Source of the DNA: Hoylesella loescheii DSM 19665 = JCM 12249 = ATCC 15930
GTDB taxonomy: Bacteria > Bacteroidota > Bacteroidia > Bacteroidales > Bacteroidaceae
Reading direction: 5' to 3'
Assembly (NCBI RefSeq): GCF_000378085.1
Contig: NZ_KB899220.1
Span: 30,178 to 94,177, forward strand
Length of the DNA stretch: 64,000 bases
Every line of letters starts with the position of its first letter. Within the stretch, counting starts at the first letter, position 1. Made by a program: the position numbers and the translations under genes. Below are positions 43,701 through 51,448 of the stretch, piece after piece. The notes beneath the pieces were generated by a model that had not been told where the DNA came from, did no database searches, and saw only the letters and a list, made by a program, of their open reading frames with translations.

Positions 43701-45526
43701 CACAAGAACGCAAGGCCTTGGAAGCACGAATGAAGGGCAAAGGCGTAACGCCAGACGGTCAAAAGATTGACAATAACGAAGCCTTGGCGCAACAACAACG
43801 CAACGAATTGCCCAAAAACCGCAACAGTTTTGAGCAAGAAATAACCCTAACGCCCGACTCTACACTCACCATCAGCCACAACAAACACTCGAAACGACTG
43901 ATGGTTACTGCACGAACCGAAGACGGCAAACGCTTCCCGCTGAAGTTTAAAACCAGTGGCGAAAACAGCATATGCATACTTACCAAGGTAGATTCGGCAC
44001 TAAAACTGAAACTAACCGTAACTCCACGACAGCCACAAGAAAAGCAATCGTGGTACGAAACGGCACAAACAGTGGCGCGCGTACTGATGATGGTGCGCAA
44101 CGTAAGCGTCTCTTACCGCAACCAATATGCCATATCGCTGCCAGGTTTCATGCCGCGCATTGGCGATGCGTTCGGTCAGGCGCGCCTTCCCTCTGCCCTA
44201 TCGCCCGGCTTAGACTTTGCTTTTGGACTGACCGACGACTCTTATATCTCCAAGGCACGTAACATGGGATGGCTGCTCGATAATGATTCTATCGCCACAC
44301 CTGCAGCTACCACCAAGACGGAAGACCTGCAACTGCGCATGACACTTGAACCCGTGCGCAACTTAAAGATAGACTTGCATGCCTCGCGAACGCAAACCAC
44401 GGCGCGAAATATCCAGTATATGTACGCGGGAACACCCACAACGCAGAACGGAACGTTTATGATGACCACCATATCTATACGTAGCGCTTTCGAGGGAATG
44501 GGCTCGGCGGCCGACGGATACCGCAGCGCATCGTTCGAAAGGTTCTGTAATGCCCTCGACGCATTCCGTAATCGCGTGGAATCGCAATATACAGGGGCAC
44601 GCTATCCCGCAGGAACAAACATGGCAGGAACGGTGTTCAACCCTGCCAACGGAGCCGTAGACCGATACGGTTCGGATGTGATGATACCTGCTTTCCTCAA
44701 CACCTACACGGCCATGAGTGGTTCTTCGCTCAACATTTTCCCAACCTTGGCCCGCCTACTGCCCAACTGGACCCTCCGTTATAGCGGTTTAGGCAAGCTG
44801 CCTTGGTTCCGCGACCACTTCAAAAGCGTAAATATCAACCACGGCTACAAGAGCATCTACGCCGTTGGAGCTTACGCTTCGTACAACACCTTTGTGGAAT
44901 ATATGAACGGATTGGGCTTCATCAGCGACGTTACAACGGGCAATCCCCTTCCACGAAGTCTTTACAACGTGGCCAATGTCAGCATCAACGAGGCCTTCTC
45001 GCCACTGCTTGGCGTAGACATGACCTTTAACAACAACCTCACCGCTAAGGTTGAGTATCGCTCTACGCGTGTGTTGAACCTCAGCATGACAAGTGTTCAG
45101 ATAAACGAGGCCGTTAGTCGCGATTGGGTTTTGGGCATGGGCTATCGCATCAACAACTTTAAGCTCTTTGGGCTACGTGCACCACGCACCAAGAAAACAA
45201 AGACCAAACGAACCGAAGTGAGCGAAGATGCTACCACAAACAACAGTTCGCAGGGCAACACCAACCACGACTTGAACATGCGCCTCGACCTAAGTTACAG
45301 GTCGCAGGCTAGCATCAGTCGCGACATTGCAACCCGAACAAGTGCCGCAAGCAGCGGTAACACGGCCTTTAAGATTAGTTTCTCGGCCGACTATACCCTC
45401 TCGCGCCTGCTCACCATGAGCTTCTTCTACGACCGTCAGACCAATACGCCCTTGTTAAGTAGCAACAGCTACCCCACCACAACACAAGACTTTGGCCTAA
45501 GCCTTAAATTCTCGCTCACCAGATAA
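37799..45526 (+). CDS. sprA: Type IX secretion system translocon protein SprA/Sov
   Basis: 2575 residues, the size of SprA/Sov. A GTG start at 37799 gives a good signal peptide (MLRNKKTRRTLMVALVICLTGYALALPFA); ATG at 37832 would lack the basic N-region. A low-complexity Asn/Arg linker (about 30-110) precedes two SprA N-terminal-type modules (GPGGVRIKTQGSAEIRFGA near 210; a matching beta-rich block near 1000-1400) and a very large beta-barrel through the second half (for example NLSFNSDINRSYYELQERDM and ARNLQ-type strands), ending in a strand with terminal aromatic/basic residues (LSLKFSLTR). A charged Gln/Arg-rich insert (about 1945-1990) is notable. SprA forms the outer-membrane pore of T9SS; the PKD protein at 30840 is a likely cargo. 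Probably co-transcribed with ruvA. Confidence 0.93.
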   Translation: MLRNKKTRRTLMVALVICLTGYALALPFAQDNRGRRQNNRTQRSANNAPARNANNASNNTPQRNVERPDLPDGSLPEDTTLVIDNEDAPETQTTDSQQTGTTTPIWRVQPTTPTTFGDLWQNAMDLKRPDNMKQGVEYNDTLDRYLLGTKWGRQYIGTPIMMTPDEYRRWSERQARNSFFRKKNDEIYKAKGKEKFDFTDMHFDLGPAEKIFGPGGVRIKTQGSAEIRFGATLKNIDNPSIPIRNRKTTTMNFDEKININMNGKVGDKVDMNLNYNTDATFDFDAQSLKLKYDGKEDEIIKLVEAGNVSFPANSSLIKGASSLFGIRTDLQFGKLKMQLVASQKKSSSKSVSSRGGVQLTPFELDAANYEENRHFFLSHYFRDKYDEWMASLPTVKSGISINRVEVWVTNKTGTTTNTRNIVALTDLGEVSHISNPLWGASGLVPANNANSEYPAMVSSYAAARNIDQTSSTLDGIPGFVGGNDYEKLQNARLLQPSEYNVNTTMGYISLRQGLQTDQVLAVAYEYTYGGNTYQVGEFAADNTDINQALFVKSLKNTSNNPHQGNWHLMMKNVYYLATSVEQERFRLDIKYQSDTTGVYLTYIPEAQVKDQPLIRVMGADRLDNNNKVHANGYFDFVEGYTVSNGRVFLPKTQPFGKHLYNYLRAKGVSDAVARSYTYDQLYDSTKTIAKQIAEKNKFILTGQYRGTSANVISLGAYNVPQGSVVVTAGGVRLTEGVDYSVDYYAGEVTILNQSILDAGTAVNVSLESNTDYGQQRKTMFGLNWEYNFSKDLQLSGTLQHLSEQALTTKVNMGAEPLNNTLWGLNLNWKKESQWLTNLLDKIPFLHVSQPSQISFTGEFAHLIAGRSKGTQDNASYLDDFETTKSSLDVSTPTSWTLASTPSMFVEHDDKATLNSGFNRSRLAWYTIDPLFTRRSSSLTPSHIKGDLQQLSNHYVREVPVRELFPNRDQNSYGGISTLSVLNLAFYPAERGPYNFNPDLNPDGTLDNPAKRWGGMMRKLDTNDFEAANIEYIEFWLLDPFIYSNRQPNANDYGGDFYLNLGEVSEDVLRDGKKFYESGMPVDGSQSFVTTQWGKIPTQATTTYAFATSRGARAMQDVGFNGLNDNEERSFPAYQSFLNAVRGRVNAAVFDSIQADPANDNYHYFRGSDYDRAELSILQRYKRINNPQGNSPDSDQRSESYDTSYKSTPDVEDINQDYTLNEYEKYYQYHVSLRPQDMVVGRNFIVDKREASASLRNGTNENVTWYQFRIPLREYEKRFGSISDFSSIRFMRMFLTGFKRPIVLRFGSLDLVRGEWRSYEQNLSNTASQTGKMSVSAVSYEENSDKTPVNYILPPGIERGADPNQPQMVENNEQALSLVVDNLGQGEAKAVYKNTTIDLRQYRRLQMFVHANALEPNVTALANGEFSVFIRLGSDYKNNFYEYDIPLTLTPARRYNDRSWADSRAVWPEENMLDIALSVFTNLKKARNKARATGQASFTSLYSAYDVDKPKNKVSIMGNPTLGEVKTIIIGVRNNAATQKSGEVWVNELRLKEYENEGGWAAQGNLNVQLSDFGTLNLQGRYISEGFGGLEDGVAERAKDNFKSYSVTTNLELGKFFPEKAKVSAPLYYSRTQEESSPKYNPLDTDLRLKDALDAANRQERDSIKNIAIRRTTNTNFSLSNVRIGIQNKRHPMPYDPANFSFSYSNSSRFTSGETTVYERENNWRAALAYNWTPVYKPLEPFKNLKGKSKWLDILKRFGLNWLPQNLSFNSDINRSYYELQERDMESKGGDRLPLTFNSQFLWNRDFAVRWDLTRNLHANFQSATHAEVEQPYTPVNKDLYAERYQAWKDSVWNSIRNFGTPLDYNQSFTLSYQPPLNLLPIFNWVNADLTYNATYRWVRGTQLEDGSSLGNTIANNRDFNLNSTFDLVRLYNHIPFLKKANERFNREPNTAELSRKREERQAEQRRKTQERKALEARMKGKGVTPDGQKIDNNEALAQQQRNELPKNRNSFEQEITLTPDSTLTISHNKHSKRLMVTARTEDGKRFPLKFKTSGENSICILTKVDSALKLKLTVTPRQPQEKQSWYETAQTVARVLMMVRNVSVSYRNQYAISLPGFMPRIGDAFGQARLPSALSPGLDFAFGLTDDSYISKARNMGWLLDNDSIATPAATTKTEDLQLRMTLEPVRNLKIDLHASRTQTTARNIQYMYAGTPTTQNGTFMMTTISIRSAFEGMGSAADGYRSASFERFCNALDAFRNRVESQYTGARYPAGTNMAGTVFNPANGAVDRYGSDVMIPAFLNTYTAMSGSSLNIFPTLARLLPNWTLRYSGLGKLPWFRDHFKSVNINHGYKSIYAVGAYASYNTFVEYMNGLGFISDVTTGNPLPRSLYNVANVSINEAFSPLLGVDMTFNNNLTAKVEYRSTRVLNLSMTSVQINEAVSRDWVLGMGYRINNFKLFGLRAPRTKKTKTKRTEVSEDATTNNSSQGNTNHDLNMRLDLSYRSQASISRDIATRTSAASSGNTAFKISFSADYTLSRLLTMSFFYDRQTNTPLLSSNSYPTTTQDFGLSLKFSLTR

Positions 45527-45796
45527 AGGCTTTTACTTTCAGGTTTGTTTTTAGGTATTACAACGCTCACGCAAAGGCGCCAGCACGAACGTGCAAACAA
45601 TTTGTGACTTGTTTCGTAAACTAGCGCAAGCACATTCGAAATTGTCACACCGCAAACAGCACCCTAACCAGCCACATACGCTCATCCACGAACCACATAG
45701 AATCGACATATTGCGAACCAGCTTCAAAGATATCATTACACATTATCAATGCAGAATTTATGTGTTTATTAAGCGCTCATTTCTTTCTATCTGATT

Positions 45797-45890
45797 GGGA
45801 ACATTGTTCCAGCTTATGTGGAACCTTGTTCCAATTGATATGGAACAGGATTCCAGATAACATGGAACAAGCTTCCAGATAAGATGTAAC
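45797..45890. repeat. Dyad-lattice array B3 (TGGAAC/GTTCCA, 22-bp period)
   Basis: GGGAAC at 45797, TGGAAC at 45819, 45841 and 45863, TGTAAC at 45885, exactly 22 bp apart; NTTCCA partners follow each of the first four after 3 bp. It lies between the convergent sprA and radical SAM genes. The rest of 45527-46127 shows no gene. Confidence 0.9.
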
Positions 45891-46127
45891 TCACCCATTA
45901 ACGTTAAAACAGATAATATACTGTTAGATAGCAAGCTGCAATTAAGCCCAAAATGCAAATTGATAAGAGTGATAACGCAATGGGATCAGCGTACACGCAC
46001 ACCATGACACATAAGGTTTGACACCCTGAAAACAGGCAAGAAATGGTGGGCTAGCCCAAGAAAGCCCATTCGGAACGACAAATAACCGGTCTGAGTAAAT
46101 CATTATCCCCAATTGGAATATAATAGT

Positions 46128-47498
46128 TTATTTAGTGTGTGATAACAATTGTTCAAGCAACGGAAGTGCCTTATTCAATCCCCCTACCCTGACAAGAGCT
46201 CCCCAAAGCTGCTCAAATTTCTTCCATCCGCCTGTGTACATAAGGTGTGTAATTCTCTGCGTAAGGGTAGTGTCGTGACTACACGCACGAAGGATGTTGT
46301 TCCACGAATAGAAAGACCTACATGCCCAGTCATAGCCTGCTTTCAATTGCTCTGCCGAAAGACCTCTTGTTTGATACACAACTGTGCGTGTATCATACTT
46401 GCTCCAATCGTAGGTGAGTATTCTTCCTTCAGCTTCCATTCGCTTAAACTGCCGTGTGCCGGGGTATGGGGTTAGTATATGATATGTTGCAGTTGTGATT
46501 GCGTTATCCACTCCCCAATCAACAGTACGGCGAAAGACATCTGCATCATCGTGATCTAATCCAAACACAAAACTACCATTAATCATGATACCAAGGCTAT
46601 GCAGGCGCTTCACTGCTGCACTATAATCGCGTTGAAGGTTCTGACATTTGTTGCTTGCCTTTAAGTTTTCTGGTGAGAATGTCTCAAAACCAATGAAAAC
46701 ACTCCGCATTCCCGCTTCGGCTGCTTTCTCTATAAGGTCTCCTTCAAGGATAGATTGAACCGTTGCTGCACTTTGAAAGACGCGATTCATGCCTTTCATG
46801 CCCTCAAACAGTTCGGCAGCAAACCTTTTACTGCCAAGCAAATGGTCGTCTAGAAAATAAAGGTGTCTGCCTGGAAGTGCGTCAATTTCTTTCAAAGCCG
46901 CATCTACACGAGCCGTATAAAAGGATTTTCCACCCTCATAAAAAGCATCCTTATAGCAGAAATCACAATGATGTGGGCATCCCCTTGATACGACAAGAGA
47001 ATTAGGAACAAAATACTTACTTCGCTTTATGAGGTCTCGACGTACAGGAGGAATATCTTCAATAGAACGCCATTGTGCAGCATATCGTTTTTGTGCACAA
47101 CCGTTCCTGAAATCATTGATAAATCTAGGAAACGCCTCTTCACCAGGACCTATTATGATTGTATCGGCATGTAAGGCAGCCTCTTCTGGAAGAGCAGTAA
47201 TATGTAAGCCGCCCATAACGACATATACCCCACGACTCCGATAACTATCCGCTATCGCATAAGCCCTATAAGCATTTGTTACATATACTTGAATACATAC
47301 CAAATCGGGAGTATCGGTTATGTCTAATTTCTCTACATGCTGATCTAAAAGCACAACTTCATCATCGTCGTGGAAATATCCAGCTAGTGTTGCGAGCCCT
47401 ATTGGAGGAAACAGCGAATATTTAATAGGACGCCAATATGGGCTTTTTGCCTCATCCAAAGATGGCAAAATCATCTTCACTTTCAATGGCCTTCTCAT
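46128..47498 (-). CDS. B12-binding-domain radical SAM protein
   Basis: 456 residues. The N-terminal B12-binding-like domain (about 1-150) has VKMILPSLDEAKSPYWRP, FPPIGLATLAGYF, LLDQHVEK (a degenerate DxHxxG: the Gly is Lys), YVVMGGLHITALPEEA and DTIIIGPGEEAFPRF. The radical SAM domain (about 165-370) has the cluster motif SRGCPHHCDFCYKD (Cys-x3-Cys-x2-Cys), HLYFLDDHLLGS, MRSVFIGFETFSPENL and GSFVFGLDHDD. A DUF4070-like C-terminal part follows (YHILTPYPGTRQF, YDWSKYDTRTVVY). Relatives modify lipids, cofactors or peptides; the substrate here is unknown. The gene stands alone, is slightly more AT-rich than its neighbours and has no clear promoter. Confidence 0.85.
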   Translation of the reverse strand: MRRPLKVKMILPSLDEAKSPYWRPIKYSLFPPIGLATLAGYFHDDDEVVLLDQHVEKLDITDTPDLVCIQVYVTNAYRAYAIADSYRSRGVYVVMGGLHITALPEEAALHADTIIIGPGEEAFPRFINDFRNGCAQKRYAAQWRSIEDIPPVRRDLIKRSKYFVPNSLVVSRGCPHHCDFCYKDAFYEGGKSFYTARVDAALKEIDALPGRHLYFLDDHLLGSKRFAAELFEGMKGMNRVFQSAATVQSILEGDLIEKAAEAGMRSVFIGFETFSPENLKASNKCQNLQRDYSAAVKRLHSLGIMINGSFVFGLDHDDADVFRRTVDWGVDNAITTATYHILTPYPGTRQFKRMEAEGRILTYDWSKYDTRTVVYQTRGLSAEQLKAGYDWACRSFYSWNNILRACSHDTTLTQRITHLMYTGGWKKFEQLWGALVRVGGLNKALPLLEQLLSHTK

Positions 47499-47564
47499 TT
47501 CAATAGTATTAAATCATGTCTTTATTCGCCTTAGTAAAAAGGTAAATAGGAAAACCAAACAAGT

Positions 47565-47826
47565 TTACGAGTTGACAAGTTGATAGGCGCAACCATTTTT
47601 CAGCCTTAACCAGTTAACAAGTTAACGGGTTAACGAGTTGACTAGTTAGCAGGCGAAGCCATATTTTCACCCTTGATAGTTAACAACTTAACGGGTTAAC
47701 CAGTTGACTAGTTAGCAGGCGAAGCCATATTTTCAGCCTTGCCAGTTAACAAGTTAACGGGTTAACGAGTTGACTAGCAAACAGGCGAAGCCATATTTTC
47801 ACCTTTTCACCCTTTCACCTTTTCAC
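47565..47826 (-). repeat. 66-bp word-repeat array C2, downstream of a minus-strand gene
   Basis: Units contain GACTAGTTAGCAGGC, GAAGCCATATTTTCACC and AGTTAACAAGTTAACGGG, with a 66-bp period. It is homologous to C1 (29268-29537) in unit, orientation and position: both end in CTTTTCACC copies that abut the stop codon of a minus-strand gene. Confidence 0.85.
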
Positions 47827-47828
47827 CC

Positions 47829-48254
47829 TTAATAGCTCTTCACCTTAAAGCGCATAACTTTGGGCAGCTTCACCCACTTGCGGTCTACCACAATTTTAAT
47901 AGGACTTCCTTCCAGCTGTTTGAGCGTATAGGTGCTATCATTTTCTTTCTCCAACTTGGCCTCTAAGTCTTCGCTGCCATAATCGTTGATGATAGAAAGC
48001 TTGGCTTCCTTATCCTTATTGATCTTCACATCGGTGATAAGCCAGAGGCGCGGGTCGAACATCGAGCCAAGATAACCAGGCAATTTGCCAAAGATTTCTT
48101 GACCACGCGCCACAATATTCTTATCGTGAAAGTTGATGCGCATGTACACATTGTACTCGCTATTATAAAGATGACCCTTGAAACTCTTTTTCTCTTGGCC
48201 GTAACCAACAAGTGCGAACAAGGTCATGAGTGTGGTAATAAAAAGCTGTTTCAT
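47829..48254 (-). CDS. Small secreted protein of unknown function
   Basis: 141 residues. A clean signal peptide (MKQLFITTLMTLFALVGYGQ) is followed by a 120-residue mature protein rich in beta-strand pattern and lysine (SFKGHLYNSEYNVYMRINFHDKNIVARG, GSMFDPRLWLITDVKINKDKEAKLSIINDYGSEDLEAKLE, YTLKQLEGSPIKIVVDRKWVKLPK). It loosely resembles small lipocalin-like periplasmic proteins of Bacteroidota, but I do not recognise the family. It starts 4 bp after the tex stop codon on the same strand, so the two are probably co-transcribed, and repeat C2 follows at once. Confidence 0.75.
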   Translation of the reverse strand: MKQLFITTLMTLFALVGYGQEKKSFKGHLYNSEYNVYMRINFHDKNIVARGQEIFGKLPGYLGSMFDPRLWLITDVKINKDKEAKLSIINDYGSEDLEAKLEKENDSTYTLKQLEGSPIKIVVDRKWVKLPKVMRFKVKSY

Positions 48255-48258
48255 AACA

Positions 48259-50394
48259 TCATACCCCCTTCATCGTTAAAGATATTCTGTTTCGCCTAGT
48301 GTCTACCTCCACCACTTTCACCTGAACATGTTGGTGAAGCTTAACCACCTCGGCAGGATCGGCCACATATCGGTTGGCCAATTGCGACACATGCACCAGT
48401 CCGTCCTGATGAACGCCCACGTCTACAAACGCTCCAAACTTGGTGATATTGGTAACGATGCCTGGCAAGAGCATGCCAGGAACTAGGTCAGCAACAGTGT
48501 GCACACGCTCATCAAAGGCAAATTCTTCGAGATCTTCACGTGGGTCGCGACCTGGCTTTTCAAGTTCGGCCACAATATCGTTAAGCGTAGGCATGCCCAC
48601 TTCGGCCGTTACGTATTTCGCTAGCGGTATCTGCCTAATCTTTTCGTTATTTCCAATGAGCTGACCAACAGAACAACCCATGTCCTTGGCCATGCTTTCA
48701 ACCACGGTGTAGCGTTCGGGATGCACCGCACTGTTGTCTAATGGGTTCTTCGCACCGTCTACTCGCAAGAAACCTGCACACTGTTCGAAGGCCGCAGGAC
48801 CAAGTCGAGGCACCTTTTTCAGTTGCGCACGCGAGGTAAACGCCCCGTTATCGCGACGATAATCCACAATGTTTTTCGCCAAGGTAGGGCCTAATCCGCT
48901 GATGTAAGTAAGCAAATGCACACTAGCCGTATTGACATTAACCCCCACGAGGTTAACGCAACTCTCCACAGTTGTGTCTAGACTCTTCTTCAACTTGGTT
49001 TGGTCAACGTCGTGTTGGTATTGTCCCACACCGATACTCTTCGGGTCTATCTTCACCAATTCGGCCAAAGGGTCCATCAGTCGCCTACCAATCGACACCG
49101 CCCCACGCACGGTTACGTCCTCGTTGGGGAACTCGTCGCGGGCTGTTTTCGATGCCGAATAAACCGATGCACCATCTTCGCTCACCACATAGACGGGTAT
49201 TCGCGGCTCGGCAGCATTGCCAGCCTGCCGCAAGATGTCGGCCGTTTCGCGACTGGCAGTGCCGTTTCCCACGGCGATAGCGTCTACCTTAAAGCGGTCG
49301 GCTATGTTCTGAAACTGCGTTTTAGCAGCCTGCTCGTTGCCACGCGGTGTAAACGGATACACAACATCATGATAAAGCAAGTTGCCTTGTGCATCGAGGC
49401 ACACCACTTTGCAACCCGTACGAATGCCAGGGTCTACTCCCATCACGCGTTTTTGGCCCAATGGGGCTGCAAGAAGCAACTGACGGAGGTTGAGCGAGAA
49501 CACGCCGATGGCCTCTTCATCAGCCTTTTCCTTGCTGGCAGCAGCAAATTCGTTTTCCACAGACGGCTCTATCAGGCGTTTATAAGCATCGGCCACAGCT
49601 TCTTCAACCAATTGCGCACATGCACCACGCCCCCTAACATAGTGTCGTTGCAGGCGTTCGGTGGTTTCTTCGTCGTCGATCGAGATGCTCACACGAAGAA
49701 AACCCTCGCTCTCACCACGTCTCATGGCCAGCAAACGATTGCCATTGCAGCGACGAAGTGGTTCAGAAAAGTCGAAATAATCGGTGTATTTCTGTGCCCC
49801 CTCCTCGTCTTTCTTCGTCGCAATCACCTTCGATGAGATGATGGCTTCACGCTTAAAGGCGTTGCGTACTTGTTGTCGAGTTTGCTCGTTCTCGCTAATT
49901 GTCTCGGCAATGATGTCTTGAGCGCCCTTAATGGCAGCCTCAACATCTTTTACATCGCCCTTAACGTAGGCCCGCGCCACGTTCTGTGGGTTGGGTTCGC
50001 GTTGTAACAAGATGGTTTGCGCCAAGGGTTCGAGTCCCTGTTGGCGTGCTACCTGTGCGCGAGTACGACGTTTAGGCTTATAGGGTAGGTATATATCTTC
50101 GAGCGTGGTGCTGTCCCAAGTGTTGTCTATACGACTTTTCAGCTCGGGGGTTAGCTTGCCCAGCTCGTCGATGGTTTTGCAAATGGTTTCCTTGCGCTTT
50201 GCAAGTTCGGTGAGTTTGTCTTTCCACTGGCTGATGTTGGCTATCTGCACCTCGTCTAATCCGCCCGTTTTCTCTTTACGATAACGGCTAATAAACGGGA
50301 TGGTACAGCCCTCGTCGAGCAGTGCGAGGGTATTAGTCACCTTGGTTAGGTTTAGTTCAAGGCTCGTGGCGATGATATTTGCGTATTCGTTCAT
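48259..50394 (-). CDS. tex: Tex family RNA-binding transcription accessory protein
   Basis: 711 residues, the normal length. Order: N-terminal helical domain (IPFISRYRKEKTGGLDEVQI), YqgF-like RNase H domain (about 325-450; VMGVDPGIRTGCKVVCLD), helix-hairpin-helix pair (about 485-560; VNTASVHLLTYISGLGPTLAKNIV and LKKVPRLGPAAFEQCAGFLRV), and a C-terminal S1 domain (about 640-708; LLPGIVTNITKFGAFVDVGVHQDGLVHVSQL). Tex binds nucleic acids and affects transcription and stress tolerance; its precise reaction is not settled. The promoter box lies only 5 bp before the start codon. Confidence 0.95.
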   Translation of the reverse strand: MNEYANIIATSLELNLTKVTNTLALLDEGCTIPFISRYRKEKTGGLDEVQIANISQWKDKLTELAKRKETICKTIDELGKLTPELKSRIDNTWDSTTLEDIYLPYKPKRRTRAQVARQQGLEPLAQTILLQREPNPQNVARAYVKGDVKDVEAAIKGAQDIIAETISENEQTRQQVRNAFKREAIISSKVIATKKDEEGAQKYTDYFDFSEPLRRCNGNRLLAMRRGESEGFLRVSISIDDEETTERLQRHYVRGRGACAQLVEEAVADAYKRLIEPSVENEFAAASKEKADEEAIGVFSLNLRQLLLAAPLGQKRVMGVDPGIRTGCKVVCLDAQGNLLYHDVVYPFTPRGNEQAAKTQFQNIADRFKVDAIAVGNGTASRETADILRQAGNAAEPRIPVYVVSEDGASVYSASKTARDEFPNEDVTVRGAVSIGRRLMDPLAELVKIDPKSIGVGQYQHDVDQTKLKKSLDTTVESCVNLVGVNVNTASVHLLTYISGLGPTLAKNIVDYRRDNGAFTSRAQLKKVPRLGPAAFEQCAGFLRVDGAKNPLDNSAVHPERYTVVESMAKDMGCSVGQLIGNNEKIRQIPLAKYVTAEVGMPTLNDIVAELEKPGRDPREDLEEFAFDERVHTVADLVPGMLLPGIVTNITKFGAFVDVGVHQDGLVHVSQLANRYVADPAEVVKLHQHVQVKVVEVDTRRNRISLTMKGV

Positions 50395-50399
50395 ATATG

Positions 50400-50407
50400 C
50401 AAAGGTA
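50400..50407 (-). promoter_or_regulatory. Promoter -7 box of tex, almost leaderless
   Basis: Minus strand TACCTTTG, ending 5 bp before the tex ATG at 50394, so the transcript should start at or within a few bases of the start codon. It directly follows the T-run of the terminator 50414-50443. Confidence 0.55.
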
Positions 50408-50413
50408 CAAAAA

Positions 50414-50443
50414 AACGCTGTCCGCGTAAAGTTGGACAGCGCT
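50414..50443 (-). terminator. Rho-independent terminator of rubrerythrin
   Basis: Minus strand AAGCGCTGTCC, short loop, GGACAGCG followed by TTTTTTT. Upstream at 50446-50466 another stem AGAGAAAGCAATTTCTCT is visible. Confidence 0.85.
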
Positions 50444-50656
50444 TTTAGTAAAATTTTAGTGTAGAGAAAGCAATTTCTCTAAGGAATTAAGGCGACTCTT
50501 TGAGAGGGTTAAAGAGCGATGGAGTTAAACCAATAGCTGCATTAAGTTTGCTCGGTAGGTCGGACTAGTCAGAGCGACTAGAAGGATAAGAAAGACAATG
50601 CGGCTTTGTTGGCATTAGCCATCTGTTTACCTTTTCAACCTTTCACCCCTTCACTT

Positions 50657-51199
50657 TTAGAAGTTTTCGGCCTTCAATTCGAAGAAGGATTGGGGATGCA
50701 AGCAAACGGGGCACACCTGCGGAGCTTTCTTTCCAACTACTACGTGTCCACAATTGCGGCACACCCAAATACAATCGCCATCGCGCGAGAACACCAACGC
50801 GTCCTCAATGTTCTTTAAAAGCTTGCGATAACGTTCCTCATGGGTCTTCTCAATCTCGCCAACCTTTCTGAACTTAATGGCAATTTCCTTGAAGCCTTCT
50901 TCTTCTGCCTCTTTCGCCATACGGTCGTACATGTCGGTCCACTCGTAGTTTTCGCCTTCGGCAGCTATCTTCAAGTTTTCGCTAGTGGTGCCAATCTCGC
51001 CACCATGCAGGTATTTATACCACAATTCGGCATGTTCTTTCTCGTTGTGAGCTGTTTCTTCGAAGATGGCAGCAATCTGTTCGAACCCGTCTTTCTTTGC
51101 TTTCGATGCGAAGAAGGTGTACTTAGTGCGTGCCATACACTCGCCTGCAAATGCTTCTTGCAGGTTTTTCTCGGTCTTTGTTCCTTTTAAATCTTTCAT
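50657..51199 (-). CDS. rbr: Rubrerythrin
   Basis: 180 residues. An N-terminal ferritin-like four-helix domain (about 1-140) with diiron ligands in [28 protein letters not shown] and the second helix pair [15 protein letters not shown]. The C-terminal rubredoxin-like domain carries two Cys pairs, CRNCGH and CPVCLHPQ. It reduces hydrogen peroxide in the cytoplasm of anaerobes, using electrons passed through the rubredoxin centre. Monocistronic: promoter-like TACCTTTG at 51295-51288 and terminator at 50414-50443. Confidence 0.96.
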   Translation of the reverse strand: MKDLKGTKTEKNLQEAFAGECMARTKYTFFASKAKKDGFEQIAAIFEETAHNEKEHAELWYKYLHGGEIGTTSENLKIAAEGENYEWTDMYDRMAKEAEEEGFKEIAIKFRKVGEIEKTHEERYRKLLKNIEDALVFSRDGDCIWVCRNCGHVVVGKKAPQVCPVCLHPQSFFELKAENF

Positions 51200-51287
51200 A
51201 ATGTTCTTGTTCCTATTTATGTTCTTTGTATAATATCGTCGGCCTTATACCGTTTATTAGGTCTACGTTTTCTATCCTGTTACTATG

Positions 51288-51295
51288 CAAAGGTA
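51288..51295 (-). promoter_or_regulatory. Promoter -7 box of rubrerythrin
   Basis: Minus strand TACCTTTG, about 90 bp upstream of the ATG; no clear -33 box. Confidence 0.5.
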
Positions 51296-51448
51296 GTGAA
51301 AATTATGATTACACAGCTAAACTTCCCATGTTTTTTATGCGTTTTCGAGCCTCAAAATTGAGGCTCATCCAAACTTCTTTAAATGGCGAATATAACCCAA
51401 GAAACAACCAACGGGGCTTTTGTAGATAAGAAATTGCAAGACGACACA

